This document shows, piece after piece, positions 1 through 13,400 of a stretch of 64,000 bases of DNA. Each line of letters starts with the position of its first letter. Position 1 is the first letter of the stretch. Origin of the DNA: Pseudocercospora fijiensis CIRAD86 (Eukaryota; Ascomycota; Dothideomycetes; Mycosphaerellales; Mycosphaerellaceae); NCBI RefSeq assembly GCF_000340215.1, contig NW_006921534.1, positions 5,808,955 to 5,872,954 on the forward strand, written 5' to 3'. The translations under genes were made by a program, and so were the position numbers. Under the pieces are notes generated by a model that saw only the letters and a list, made by a program, of their open reading frames with translations, was not told where the DNA came from and did no database searches.

Positions 1-3000
1 TGCACTGTACACGACTTTAGAATTGGATTCCGGCGGTTCGGAGAATCTGACGTTGTGGCCGCTCGCACTCCTCTGCAGCTGCCCAGGTGTTCCATCAGAT
101 GTGGCTGGACGAGCCTCACCTTTGAGCTCTTCGACATTGTCGGGGATTTTGGGAACAGCTGGAAGAGGCCACTCGCCTGTAGACGTCTGACCCATCATCG
201 GTGGTGCTGTTGCCGTGGAGAAAGTGGAGTCACCACGCTTCATACGCGGTGGCTGGTTGGAGCTCCGTCGCGTCAGCTTGCCGGGGCTTGTGGGACTCTG
301 AGGTCGTGCATTTGGGGTAATGGGTGATGCCGTAGCCGTAGGCGGACGCTGTGTGACTAGTGGACTTGATGGCATCGGTGGTGCTTCACTTTGATGGAAA
401 GAGTGTTTGGTCACGGATTTCTGGCTGCTGCGATTGCGACGCAGGATACTGCCCATGAACGTTCGACGCTTCTTGTCAGACGAGAAGTCGATCTCATCAG
501 GCCTGGACTTGGGCTCGGGAGTCTCTTCACCTGTCGGCTTCCGAAGACTGCCCTGTGTCAGCATTTGACCTTGCTTGCCATCTTCTTGAGGCGGTGTCTG
601 TGGTGGGGCCGGAGTCTGCTCCGTGCCGAGCTTCTTCCTCGCAGCATCCATTGCTTTATCGATATCTGCTGAGCTTGGCACCATGGGTGTGGCCTGCTTT
701 TCGCGTTTCCGAGACGCTGTCTTCGTATCGTTCTGGTCGTCCGAGTCCTCTAAATCGGTGGAATCGCCGTCTTCCTGCCCTTGTCGACGAGGTATGCCAC
801 GCACCGGAGCCAGTGGTTCATCGTCTTCATCGTCAGAGTCAGCGAAACGACTTCTGAATGGAAGTCGCCTAGGCGCTTCGTCATCAGAGTCATCCGAATC
901 TACAAATCGCGATTTGAATCGACTCTGTATCTGACTTGGCGCAGGCTTCTGGCGCGCAGCTTTAGGAGGCGGTTGTGAACTCCTCAAAGTGGTCATACGA
1001 CTGCTTCCAGCATCGACAGAATTTCCACGCAAAGACTGTCTGATATCCTTCTGCTTCTTGCGCCCAAAGAACGATCCAGTAGGCGAAAGTGATCGAATGC
1101 TGAACGAGTCCTTGCCTTTGGCTCGAGGAGGCGTTGGCGAGACTGGTCGCTCCTCTCGCTGTGGAGGTCCTGTGACTGAGTTTGTCCGCATGCTCCGCTT
1201 CATGGCGTAGCGACCTTGCGAGTCAACAGTCGACTGAGAGCCTCTGCGCTTCTTCTTGAAGCTGCTCTCAGAATCGGAGTCATGACTCAACTCCTTCTGC
1301 AATCTCGCACTCACTACAGGTTGAGCTTGAGTTCTCGACTGAGGGCGTGGAGGCGCAGTATCTCGGGACATGCGGGATTGGGTCATGGCAGCGCCGGCAG
1401 ATGACGAGGAAAGACCACCTGAAGAATCAGGTCGCAAACTCTTTTTCTGCAAAGCTCCTTTCGGCTCTGCCGTTGAAGACTGCCTGGATGAAGGCCGATC
1501 GCGTAGAGAAGATGCTGCCATTCCATCTCGCATCGACCTGCGCATGCGAACTGGCCCATCAGCGGTTGTGGTCGCAGGAGCTGGCGAAGGGCCGGGTTGC
1601 GCACGCATCGTCTTTTTCAGCATGGCGGATTGTGCTGGCTGGACGTCACGATGAGCTGGCGTTGACTTCTGCACAGGAGCATTTGCAGCAGCTGGCGATG
1701 AACCAGTCGTGGGTCTGAGTGCAGACTTCTTGGTCTTGGTCTTGCTCGCGGCAGGGGCCGGGCGCGCTTCATCGTCTGACGAGAGATGTTCACGCTCCAT
1801 CTGCTCTCGCTGGACCTTGGTGAGATTTGACCAATAAGCTGTGGCTTCGCTCCAGTCGCCATTTGCTTGGGTGTTGTTGCCCTTCTGCACTCTTTCCATT
1901 TTCCTCTCAGCTTGCGGCGCCACTGGGCTGTCCGGCACAGAGGGCGCACTGGAGGACAACTCATCATCCCGGGCAGCTGTAGCGTTCATCGGGCTCACTG
2001 CTATTGCGTCGATCGAAGCAAAGCCGCCTTCGAGATCAGACAAGTCTTCGGCAGCATCACTGAATGCAGCAGAATCATCGCTGTCTGTATCTTCGTCGAT
2101 GGCTGCTAGCATTGGCGAACGCTCTTCAGGACTGTGCGTAAGTACAGGCTCAACGACGGTTGGTGCAGGTTGTTGTTCAATGGCGGCTGTTGTTGCTGAA
2201 GCGGCGCCAGCAGATTCGACTTCGGCCTCATTGTCACCATCCCAGCCACCGGGTAGAACGATTTCTGTTGAGCTTCTCGGCTTCTGAGACTGGTCTTGCT
2301 CTCCAAGACTCTTGAATTCTTCCGTGCCAGGAGTCGGGGGACTGAGGTTGATCTGCGGGACCAGCGTAGCGCTGTCCGGCTGGGCGAAATCGCGAATGAT
2401 GGGCTCTGTTGAACTTGTCGGGCTGGTAGAGCTCTTCGGGCTTGACTCAACCTTCTCGATAGAGGGGACAATGTCCGTAGACAAGGGCGTGGGCTTGACT
2501 GCTGGAGCAGACTCCGCTGTATCATCACTCTCGTCACTCACGTAGCCAGCCGACTCCTTGCTCGTCACTTCAGGTGGTACTGGTTCCGATCCAGGCTTCG
2601 CAGCACCATTGGCGTTTTTCGGAATCCCGCCAATAGCATGGTCATTGCTAGCTTCATGCCTTTCTGGAGCCATTTCTGTGACCTTCTCAGCAAGAACGCG
2701 GTTCTTGCGCACGCTGCCAAAGCTCGGAAGAGCGGGTCTTGGCTTCATGAGTTCTTCATCGTCCAGATCGTCGAGCATTGGAGATCGATCTCGAGCCAGC
2801 ATTTTGGGGCTGCTGGTCGCTGCTGTGGATGCCTCAATCTCATGCGGCTGCTCATCAAAGCTGACCCTGAACGACTTCTTCTTTTTCCCTGAAAATCCGT
2901 CTTGAGAAGCTGTATCAGAGGTCTCGCTTGGAGGCGACCTCGGCCCAGCGAAGCTAGCAAGTGGGGAATTCGTACGCACGGATGATGCAGGAGAGTGTGA

Positions 3001-4592
3001 ATGCTTCAACGCAGGCTTTGCTGGTGAGATATCACGAGGCGGCGGATCGTGCTTGGTGACTGCAACGATGGGAGATGGCGAGAATCGTGCAGATCTCTGC
3101 GGGCTAGGCGATGTGGATATGTTACGACCACGGACGCTCGCAGTACCTCTTGACGGGACGTCGAGACTAGATGCTCTCTGGTGTGCAGTGCCGTTGGTCT
3201 TTGCAAATCCGCCTACAGCAGTTCCCGCGCCTGCGCCACGGAATTCCTCTGGTTCCTCACCAACCTGCTTTTGTAGAAGTTGCGATGATCGTGGACTGTT
3301 TGTGGCTGATAGAGGTGCAGGATTGCGAGGAGGCGGTTCGAGATCAGTGTTCAAAGCCCGTGTCGATTCTCTTGAGGCGGTTCTTGGTGGGGTCTGAGTG
3401 CCGGCGGGCGCTACAAGAGGTACTATCGTACGTGTATTGGGATCGTACTGCCCTGGCTTGAGCTGTGGTTGCTGAGGCAGTGTGGGCGGAGGCTCGATCT
3501 TGGGCTTCGGTCTGAGCCTAGGCACGAATGTTCTCGAGTTTGAATCATACACCATTACAGTCTCCATTGCTTGTGGAACAGGTCTTGTGCTGGCAGAAAT
3601 GGCAGACCCTATCAATGCGGGTTGAGAAGAGCTACGCAGGTGAGAAGCTTGCGCAGACGATCCCGCATTGGCACGATGGACTGCTTGACCTGCGGCGGCT
3701 TGTATACGAGCCATCTTAGCTGCAGCTGCATCAACCTTAGGCTCCGAGCTGGAGCCTCCACGCACTGGCACAGGCACTGGCTCTGAGAACCATGCTCCAG
3801 TTCCGTGTGTATAGTGACTCTTATCTGCTGTAGGACTCGTAGGACTTTGTGGTGGTGATGCCATAGGACGTGAGAAGTTCACGTTCCGCGTGCTGTCAGA
3901 ACGCTCGAGTTCTTCAGTGACATTCGACAATTGATTTCCTCGGCGCGTGGATATGGGCGGCGGTTGGCGGGCTCTGTCCATGCTCAATGTCCGTCCATTA
4001 AGACCAGTTGGCGAAGCTACGCGCTGCGGCGGAGGTTCGAGGCTCGATGACCGCTGCTGCTGGGACTGTGCAAGATTTCTGGGTATCGCAGGTACAGGAG
4101 GCACGTATGAGGTGGGAGATGCGGTGCCACTCGTGATGCTGTTGTTTCTCCCACCAGGCGAAGGCGATCTGAAGGTCCGCTCGGTCATTGAGCCTTGGCT
4201 ATCTCTTCGCTGTAGGCCTCCACGCCCCTGCACACCCCGGCCCAAGATACTCCCACTTCCTATGGATGACTGCGATCCACGTCTGACCATGCGCTTAGTC
4301 TGTATGCTTCCGACGAGTTCCGGTGTCGTTGTCGCGGATCGCAGAGCCGCAGCAGCGGCAGCAGACGACAGTCCGCCATGGGAGGAGGCAGGTCGCTGTC
4401 CCGACACTGCGCTGGCGGCGGCGAGGGCGGCGGAGTTGGTGCTGGGAGTGGTGGGCTAGAGGGTATAAGTCAATACCGACCACGCACGGGATGTCCATAT
4501 AGGTGTTTGCATGTAGCGGCTATAGGCATGGGTGTTAGACGTACTCTACTCGCACTGCTCCCGCGCCTTCGCGCTCCAAACAGTCCAGGCAT
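1..4592 (-). CDS. Very large disordered Ser/Pro-rich protein, 3' end beyond the window
   Basis: Two exons are visible: 4592-4545 (16 codons, starting MPGLFGARRRGSSASR) and 4455 down to 1, which stays open for 1485 codons. The 89-bp intron 4544-4456 starts GTACGT and ends CTCTAG; it is needed because an in-frame stop lies just upstream of the long exon and no ATG precedes it there. At least 1501 residues are encoded. The product is almost wholly low complexity: an Ala/Ser-rich N-terminus (AAAAAALRSATTTPELVG near residue 50, followed by QTKRMVRR), long Ser/Pro/Thr and basic stretches, acidic patches, and near residues 1185-1225 a duplicated motif (FKSRFVDSDDSDDE, then FRSRFADSDDEDDE) followed by APVRGIPRR. 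No enzymatic domain is seen. From memory the N-terminus resembles a conserved filamentous-ascomycete family of unknown function; a scaffold or cortical role would be a guess. Confidence 0.85.
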
Positions 4593-5100
4593 GTTCAACA
4601 CCAACGTGCGCCCAACTGCGCTCGCAAAGAGATAGAATGAAGTGTATGCGGACGACCGTTGAGCGATGGGAGGCGGATAGCTCCTGTTACCAGCGAATTC
4701 GGCAATGCATCATCAAAAGCCTAAATAATGAAGTCCTTCCGGAAAGCCATCAACAATGCGCCAACAATGGTATGGAGAAAGAATGTGTATGTATTGGTGG
4801 TGGTGGTGGTAGGAGTCCAATACCAAAGCTACCATGCGGGTCTATGGAGGTGTTGTAACTCAGCATGTGGGAAAGCACGAAGTCTGGTCTCTTCCATGCT
4901 TCCATGATCGCCTCACTCCTCGCACGGCCGATATGGTTACGCTGAAAGCTTCATCAGGAAAGGTGACCACTGACAAGGCGAGAGAGAAAGCGCGCACTAG
5001 AATACGGAACAAACTCTAGCCATGTCCAAGACCAATTGCATGCGGCATTGCTGAGCACCACAGCCTGTTTTTGGTGTTTGTGCCACCGCCAGGCCGACTA
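4593..5100. other. Gene-free 5' flank of the large disordered-protein gene
   Basis: Ordinary-composition sequence containing a short GGT microsatellite near 4796-4811 and no convincing ORF. It presumably holds the promoter of the minus-strand gene that starts at 4592. Its right edge abuts the inverted repeat of the pogo-type transposon. Confidence 0.5.
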
Positions 5101-5200
5101 CTGCACTATCCGTGGCTTCCGTTCCTGCCGCCACCTCTACGAGGTGGTTGCAAGCCACCTTATAATTTCCACTTTTTCGACAAGTTACATTATAATATAG
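5101..5200 (+). repeat. Left terminal inverted repeat of the pogo-type element
   Basis: About 100 bp that pairs with 7803-7901. This copy keeps CpA and TpG sites (for example CCGTGGC, CTGCCGCCACC, GGTTGCAAGCC) where the right copy has TpA, so it is less RIP-mutated. Confidence 0.85.
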
Positions 5201-5599
5201 GTAGATTGGCACCAAATCGAGCAAATAAGACCTGTAGAATATAATGAAGACCTCTATATATAATATAGACTATTAGGTAGTGTTATAGGTCTACTATATT
5301 GCTGTATTTGCTTACTATTCTTAGGCAATGCTAGGGAAACCGGCTATAGCGAGGAAACTAGCAATAGTAGTAACGACCTAATAGGCAAGTCGTACCTACT
5401 AGATAGACTACGCAGTAGTATAGTAGGCTATATATGCTGCTAGACAGGTATTAGCTTATCGTCGTTACTTAGTCTACTACTATAATCGCTGCTATCTATT
5501 ATACTATTGTCTCTTCTAAACTGCTTTATTAAGCGCTTCTTAGCCGCCTGCCTTGCAGCAACTATAGCTTATTACTATCTACGCTCTTCTTTCTTATAA

Positions 5600-7731
5600 G
5601 TCTAAATAATAAGCTTATATAAGGGCTTAAGTAGACCTTCTTCTTTAGTATCCGGATTAATGTTACTACTAGGCTTACTACCGCAGGTAAGTACGTTATA
5701 GACGGAAACTATAGTCTTTTTAGCTCCGGCGATTTTAACTATTATACGTAGAATAGGAAAGACCTTAAGCGCTTCTAGTAATAGTAGCTCGGTTAGCTTA
5801 TATGTCTTTACTAACTAACCGCTAGTAGACTATAGATTATAGCCTGTTTTACGCAATAGTTAGACCTTGACTTTCGTATTAGGACGACTATTAACGCTTA
5901 TATTAAGAGCCTTGCGATAGCGCTTCTTATAGTTAGTCTATAACGTTCTCGAGCGCCTTGCCTTATCCCTAGCCTATTAAAGTGCTACTTGTTCGTCGTC
6001 AAACCTCTACTTCTTAATAGCCTTCCTTGCCTTCGAAGCATATAATAGACCGCTAGCAACAATAGGCCTTAAAGAGGCCTCTTCTCGTCGTTTACGTACT
6101 CGAGTTGCCGTCTCGGTTTAAGAGAGGTCGAAGGTTGCTTAGGCGGCTAATTAAGTATTAACCTTAGTATATATAAATAGCCGCCTAACTACCCCGGCGG
6201 ATAGTAACGATAGGAGGCCTTCGAGCCTCTATTAGAGGAAGTTAGTATATCTTATAGTAGTCCGCACACTTATTAATCCGGTCTGGCTCTCTACTACTAG
6301 CTAAGGTACCTCTAGGTTATAGAGGCGTTAAGGAATAGTCGGCGAATAGTTATCTCCGCGGAGGTATTCTAGGCTTCCGACTAAGTCTATAACTTAGTCT
6401 ATATAGTCGATAGTAAGCGCGTCTAATCGTTCGCACTTCTGCTAATATTGTATAGTATTACTAGCGTTGTATTCGAGCCTAAGGAACTCTATAGCGCGCT
6501 CCGGATCGTACGGAAAGAGACCTATCTTACGGAAAGAGGATTTAATACTACTCGGCTTAAAGGTGTTAGTTCGAATAGAGTCGATTGCGGCTATAAACTC
6601 GGTTACGCTAAACTGTGTATAACTAGTGCGTATAGCGTCTATTACAGCTTACTTATAATAGTGTTTAAATAGCTAGAATAGGACTATATCTAGTAGTTGA
6701 AGGAAGTGTAAAGTGTAAGCTAGTAGGCCGAAGACTACTATCTTGTAAGACTATGTAAATTCTAAGAACTCCTAGAAGTCGTAAGAGCTATAATTATCGC
6801 ATATTAGTATACGCTATTAGTCCTAGTTAGCTATGTATCGTTTCGAATACTTGTGGAAGTGCTAAATATAGTAATAGGCCGAGTTGTCGTTTAAATACCT
6901 ACTTTCTGTTATATTAACTAGGGTCGAGCCGGACAAGTTAGTAAACTATCGTTCTTATAACACCTTGCTAGTAGCGATTAATATAGGCGGTATATAGTTA
7001 CCTACGGCATTAACTAATTTAATAGAGGTTATATGCTTCCGGTTAGTCTTAGACGCGCTCTAAGAGCGACGTTTTAGGTCTATTGTAACAACGTATTCCT
7101 TACCTCTAATACCAATCCGGAAACTAGTCTCGTCGAAGTTCTATATAAGACGTAGATTAGCAATCTTATAGTATGCTATTGTCTGTTATAGCCGTGTATA
7201 CTATCGTCTTATCCGATTAGGTTTATAAGCCTCCTTCCTTGCTATTTCAATCGGCTTCTATAATACCTAGTAAAGCCTATATTCCTTTATAAACCTCTTC
7301 GTCTAGCGCCTATCGACTAAAGGTAGATTAAGTGGATCTATAGCATTGCGAAGAAGGATTTCGTTAGCAATGTAGTGTAATAGCCGTATAGGTATATCTA
7401 GGCCTATAACCTCGCGTCTACGGTAGTATTCGAGGAGGGCTGCTTGCTAAGTAGGCTTTATCTTTATATTTAGTAGCTGTCGCTTAGTTAGCGCACTACG
7501 ACTACTACGACGACCTATAGCATTTAGATATCGAAAGCGAAGCTTCTAATAGCTAATATGCTCGTCGGTAGACTATTGTTTAATGTTAGGTACGTAATCG
7601 TCGTAGTCTTAGTAGAAGGATAGTATCTTATCTAAAACCGCCTAAATGCGGGCTTCTTCGTACGCGTATAGCGTTAGTTTAGCGATAGGGCGGCGTATAC
7701 GCGCACTAGCGGTGTTATAGACTCGAGGCAT
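5600..7731 (-). pseudogene. Transposase relic, DDE superfamily endonuclease with CENP-B-type N-terminus
   Basis: Reading the minus strand from an ATG at 7731 gives a recognisable pogo/Fot1 transposase interrupted by many stops. Visible blocks in order are the N-terminal helix-turn-helix region, NFDETSFRIG (first catalytic Asp), GNYIPPILI, DNYSSYDF followed by EFLEF (second Asp), and LLAYTLHFLQLLDIVLF followed by the third-acid region. A C-terminal stretch resembling SSFRKIGLFPYDPE is also typical of the family. In-frame TAG and TAA codons replace what were probably CAG, CAA and TGG codons, as RIP would produce. The 3' limit is approximate. It cannot make a functional enzyme. Confidence 0.82.
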
Positions 7732-7802
7732 TATTAGAAATTCGATAAGTACGTAGTAAAGCGATTAGGAAAGCGAAATAGTAGTTACAATAGTAGTATA
7801 GT

Positions 7803-7901
7803 TATATTGTAATGTAACTTGTCGAAAAAGTAGAAATTATAAGGTAGCTTGTAACTACCTCGTAGAGGTAGCGGTAGGAACGGAAGCTACGGATATTGCA
7901 G
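7803..7901 (-). repeat. Right terminal inverted repeat of the pogo-type element
   Basis: Reverse-complement partner of 5101-5200. Apart from one C/A difference near the tip, the differences I see are C-to-T or G-to-A changes at CpA/TpG. Confidence 0.85.
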
Positions 7902-7951
7902 ATCGACTCCTCTCGCCTCCTATAGCTTAGAATCTATCCAAATGCCTAGAA

Positions 7952-10380
7952 CCACTATAATTAGTAGCATTGTAATCGCCTCGGCCTAGCCCGTAGTCTA
8001 CCGTATAGCTCGGCAATACTTTGTTAACAATCGCGCTTAGACCTATTAGACCGAAAACCTTTTGCACTAAGTAACCTACACTATACTATAACATATATTA
8101 AGTTAACCGCTGCAACGTAACGATTCCGCTAGTACTAATATTTTCGCGATACGACGAGACGCTACCTTACTATCGCTAAAATAAGTCCCGCGACGCGTCC
8201 GATTAAAATAAACTAGCGACTAACAATACTAAAGATACTTAATACTACCTTAATTTAAGATAATACTATACTCTTTACGAAGCACTGCTAGGAGCTTAAG
8301 ACATAGTTAAAGGGCGAGCCTAGAAAGAGACCGACTAAATTAGACGCGCTTTAGGTCCTAGATAAGCTACTCGAGTTTAGACTAAACTACGCGTCCTAAG
8401 TAAATAACTACGCGACGAACGATATTAGTACAATACTATATAACATTTATTCGCAGCTAGTTACTATAACGGCCGTAGGAAAGGAAATACTACAATATAT
8501 AAGAATATACTCGCGAGGTAATATACTTATAATACGCGAATCTACCTAGGCAGTCCAAAAGGCGGTACTCTCTCTACGGAACTCTAACTTAGGCTATAGA
8601 CAATAGTAAATAGAACCGGCGACAGTCTATACCCTTAGGATTAAAATACCTAACCTATTAGTATAGAAGGCACTAAGAATAGCAGACTAGGAGCCTTTCC
8701 GAATGCTCTCTCTAATTAACGAGAACGCGAGAAACTAAGGCGTTTAGGTGCAAGTTAGCGCCGCTAAACAACTCCTATTAGGAGACCTCGAACTACACTT
8801 TAACGGCTATATAGAGAGAGAGCAATTTATTAGGCAATCCGCACTATTCCTAAATAAACTAGGCTTAGGAACTACTATTATTACCTAAACATACCCTCTA
8901 GTCGTCTACGGCATACTAATACGCACAATTAGCATATATACCGCGGGTAAACAGAAAGCTATTAAGGAAATCTTACTCTAAAACAGCTTATTAATTCCGA
9001 ACAAAGCAATTACCTATATCGGATAGCTAGTAAAGAACAGAGCGGCTACTAAACTAACGTCGTCGATTCTACTACATTTTACGAGGGCATCTAACGCCAA
9101 TAAGATACTAGAACGAGGCATGCGTTAGTATAGTAGCCTATATATCGCCGAGATCTTCGAATCTAGCGCTAGAATTTAGTAGTACTTTAAATGCTAACTA
9201 TACGGTTATATTAGAACCTAGTACCGTATACTAGATCGATGCCCGCTCTATACTAGGCTATATAAGAAGGAGGCGTACCTACTAGGCATACTACTATACT
9301 ATGCACTATATAAAGGTATATATATAGCATTTAGCGAGGGCTGCCCCGAGAGGAGGAAGGCAAAAGCAAAGGCAGTAGGGACGCGAGAACACCGTATAAG
9401 GTTTAATATCCCTATAGAGGAACAACTAATAGAGCGATAGGGCATTCGAGTAGCAATATAAGTAGGCGAGCCGCGAGACCCAGAAAACAGCTAAGCTAAA
9501 ATACTAGAGGCATAATTAAAACAAACTAGCCGCATTACGCCCTTTAATACGGATCTATAAAGCGATAAGGACCTACCGGAGAGGCCCTATTCGGACTTAG
9601 GTAAACAACGCGTCCTACGCGTCCTAGAACCTAGCGGTAGTATAGCAAAAGCAATAGCTGCCGCACTAAGCGCTAAAGCAAATTTAGTGTCTTCTTCGCT
9701 TACGCCCGCCGCCCTAATACCTTGCCTAGATAGAGTCCCCTCTAGGTAGAACTAGGTTAAAGTGTTCGCCGACCTAGATACCTACTAGGAATACCCGCTA
9801 ACTACTATACTATTATTACCGTAGAAAAACACACCGCTCTCTCCGCTTAAAAACTTAGCGCTCTACATTAAAGAGCTAAAGTTAAAAGCTAGAGAGGTTG
9901 AGGCCCTACTATAGGCCGAACAAGCTAGGGAGCGCGCTAAGGCGAGGAAACGAAAGCAACTAGTTAAGGAAGATATAACCTAACTCTACGCTAACGGCTA
10001 GCAATCTAGCGCGGACTCTAGTATAGGAGACTTAATTAGCGACCTCGAGCAGCTAAAAATACTCGAATAAGGACGAGGTAAGCGAATCAAAATCCTTACG
10101 CAAAGCGGCTAATAGGTAGCCGCTAAAATTGCTAAGAAGAAGGCTAAAAGCCTTAAGCGGAAACGCGCCTCTAAACGTAACTTAGAGAGCGACAAAGAGA
10201 ACTAACTAAAGCGGGTTACTCGCCGCTTAACTATAGCGCTAATTTAAGTATTACCGCAAAAAGTGCTAACTAAAGACGAATAGATGCTCTAACCGGTATA
10301 GGGGGACCCTATAGCTATAAATGATAGCGATACGAGTTCGAGCGAGGCGGGAACTAGCGGTAGCAGCAGCGACGAGTCTT
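7952..10380 (+). pseudogene. LINE ORF1 relic, gag-like with zinc-knuckle remnant
   Basis: Plus-strand frame with many TAG/TAA stops. Around 9120-9300 the frame gives RGMR, IAEIFESSARI, then QYFKC followed by LYGYIRT, RILDRCPLYTRLYKKEAYLLG, which matches the zinc-knuckle region at the end of ORF1 in Tad1-type elements with His and Cys codons altered. Downstream is a long charged, partly coiled-coil-like tail (LYIKELKLKAREVEALL, RERAKARKRKQ near 9860-9970). Start and end are approximate. Confidence 0.6.
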
Positions 10381-10429
10381 AAGATATACTATTTCAACCG
10401 GACAGCTACGATAACGTCCGAGACCGGTA

Positions 10430-13400
10430 GACCTACCGCCGCCTAAAATATTACATATCCTATAATATAACGTAGCCGGCAGCCTCTACCGAATAGCAGC
10501 TCTCTTTAATAGCCCTTAGATATACAAATACGACATTATAGCTATATAAGAACCCTACCTAAATCGGCAAAACGAGGGCTATATGCTTACGTACTATCTA
10601 TAGCAGGGTCTCTTCTAGTTACTCTTCGCCGGCAAGCTAGATACGAGGGTAGCTATATTTATTACTAAACGATAGGATACGAGTAAATAGATAACGCACC
10701 TAACCGAGGAATACGTTTATAAAATCACAGTCCGGTTAGGCTAGCAAACACTTACTATAATTAATGCCTACTAGCCGCTAATCGATAACGACTCTACGGT
10801 TATCTAGTACCTCGTAATATATATTACGCTATATACTATCCTAGTTGGCGATTTTAATATATACTATTAAAGATAGATGCCGGATAAACTAAACAACGCC
10901 CGAGGCAGGCAACTAAACTAAATAGCTAATAACTGCCGGCTAGTATAGGTAGTACCTATAGGGCAGACAACGCGAATTAATCTAAGGGACGGCGGGGCAT
11001 TAACGTTAGACCTAGTATTCTATTTACTAACAATTACATACCGTAGCCTCTTAGTTAGCACCGAACACGACTAGGACTCCGACTACCTACTAATTAAATC
11101 TACCTTCGCCTTCGCGAGCCTGCCGGCGATGCTATATAAAGAGCCGAGGCGGAAGTAGAAACAAACCGATATTTACGCCCTCTCCGCCTACCTACGCTAA
11201 CTCTAAGTACCGAGTATAGAAGAACTCGATACCCCCGAACGACTCGATAAATATATAATTAGGCTATAAGCGATTCTTTACTAGGCTATTAAAGAAGCAG
11301 TACTAATAGCCCGCTATATAGAGAGTAGCCCGGTAGAACAAAGACTAGCTAGACCTCTAAATTCTTAATACTACGACGAGAGACTAGGCAACTTAAAAGG
11401 CGCCTTAGGCGCTATTAGATTACTAGCGGACCGGAATACGAAAGGTACTAAGAACTATACGGCGAATACAAACGACAACTCCGCGCGTAGAAGAGAGACT
11501 AATTTAGGTAGGATATAGCGGCCTACGACAATAACCTCCTACGACTCTAGCGAGTAATTAAGTAGAAATCTAACTAGGGGTGCCCGCGGACCTCTTACTT
11601 CCCGACAATATAACATAATAGTTATTTAATTACATCTAGCTACGATAAAGCAAAGCTCCTTAAATTAGCCTTCTTCCTAGCGTAGAGACAGGCCGACTTA
11701 GCCGATATTACACTAAATTTTGAGTATCTAGAGCCTATTTAATACCTACCGATTACGCTATACGAGGTTGCCCTAGCGGTAAGGAAGATAGCTACTAGGA
11801 AGGCCCTAGGACTAGACGGCATTCTAGCGGAGATTATTAAAAGGGCATTAATGCACCTATTACTATTCGAAGATAACTAGGTAGACTTAGACGACGAGAG
11901 TAGCGAGAGTAGTAACTATACTACCGCTAGTAGTAGCGAAGATATAGGTACGGATAGTACTACTAACTCTACGGCGAGAGCCTGCTACTAGAGCAAGAAT
12001 AATAAAGACGACTTAGGGCCTACGCCCTTCTATATATATATTACGGCATTGTTTAATGCATCCCTCTAAGTCGGCTACTACCTATAAGCGCTCCGAATAT
12101 TAACGATAGTAGCCCTTTAGAAGCCCGGCAAAGACCTAGCAATACCGAAGGGATACCGTCTAATCGTACTACTTAATACGATTAGTAAATGCCTCGAAAG
12201 CATTATCGCCGAACGACTATACTAGGCATTCGAAACCTAAGGCATCCTACCGACTAGCTACTTTAGCAGACGAAAAGGCTATATAACGGACGAGGCACTC
12301 TATACCCTTATTAAACCGATAGCAGATATATAGCAGCAAGGCGGCTACGCCTTAGCCCTAGCACTCGACATCTCCGGCGCATTTAACTACGTCTTACATT
12401 AAAGACTACTCTATAATATACGTAGGAGACAACTTAGTAGTAAACTAGCCGAATAGATATAGAGCTTTCTTACCGGCTATAGAACGAAACTCCGGCTATC
12501 TAATATTATAGCTCTAGAGGCGGAAGTTACCGTTAGAATACTATAAGGTTTACTACTCTCGCTACCGCTCTTTATAATCTTTAACGCAGACTTAGTAGAA
12601 CAGACGAGCTAGGTAGAAAACAATACATTAGTCGCCTAGATCGACGATATTATAATGCTAGTTACTAGACCTACGGTAGAGGTAGTAGAGAACACTATAA
12701 AACGACTAGTTACGATTTGCGAACGTTAGTTAGTATAATACGTAGCGATATTCGCGCCGGCTAAATTCTAATTAATTTACTTTTACCTACCTAGCTCTCG
12801 TTACTAGACAGCACGTACGACTGCTTTTACTATTACATTTTAAGGCACTACAATTCAACCCTTAGAGGCAGTTAAGATACTAGGAGTTACCCTAGACTCG
12901 AGGCTTACCTTCGTAGTATACCGAAAAGACATTAAAACGAAGGCCGCGAAGAAGACTAATATACTCGCTATACTTAACAAGTTATCGTAGGGGGCCTTAC
13001 TAACCTTAGTCCGTAGAGCCTACCTAGCGATTATCCGACTACTGCTAGTATACGGCGCATTAGTCTAGTACCGGCTAGGCACGGCGGATACAAAGAAGGC
13101 GACTAAACTTATTAACGCTATTTAGTATACAGCCGCCTGCTAAATAGCGAGAGCCTTTAAAACTATATTATAGGCAGCGCTTTATACTGAGCTATATATC
13201 GAACTAGCTAAGGTATACCTTTAATTAGTCTACCTTAGGACATTTATTCAAATAGCTAGCCGCCTATATAGTACAAACTTAATTAATAGAGCGAACGCCG
13301 ACACCCGCCGTAAGTAGATTATACTACTAGCATTCTACAAATAGACCTACCTCGTAGCAGGTAGCTAACTACTACTCCAAATTTAATAGGTCTTCGTTAA

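Larger units (their letters stand above)
5101..7901 (-). mobile_element. pogo/Fot1-type (Tc1/mariner superfamily) DNA transposon, RIP-inactivated
   Basis: A 2.8-kb unit bounded by long terminal inverted repeats of about 100 bp. The left end reads CTGCACTATCCGTGGCTTCC and the reverse complement of the right end reads CTGCAATATCCGTAGCTTCC; the match continues to about 5200 and 7803. Between them a single minus-strand transposase relic is found. The interior is very poor in CpA/TpG, rich in TpA and carries many stops, the signature of RIP. The dinucleotide beside the left end is TA, but the right flank starts AT, so a clean TA target duplication is not demonstrated. Confidence 0.85.

Noticed and set aside
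55..3786. Many plus-strand and minus-strand ORFs of 60-170 codons over the first 4.4 kb
   Set aside because: They are shadows of the long minus-strand exon 4455-1, which stays open in one frame and joins a proper first exon.
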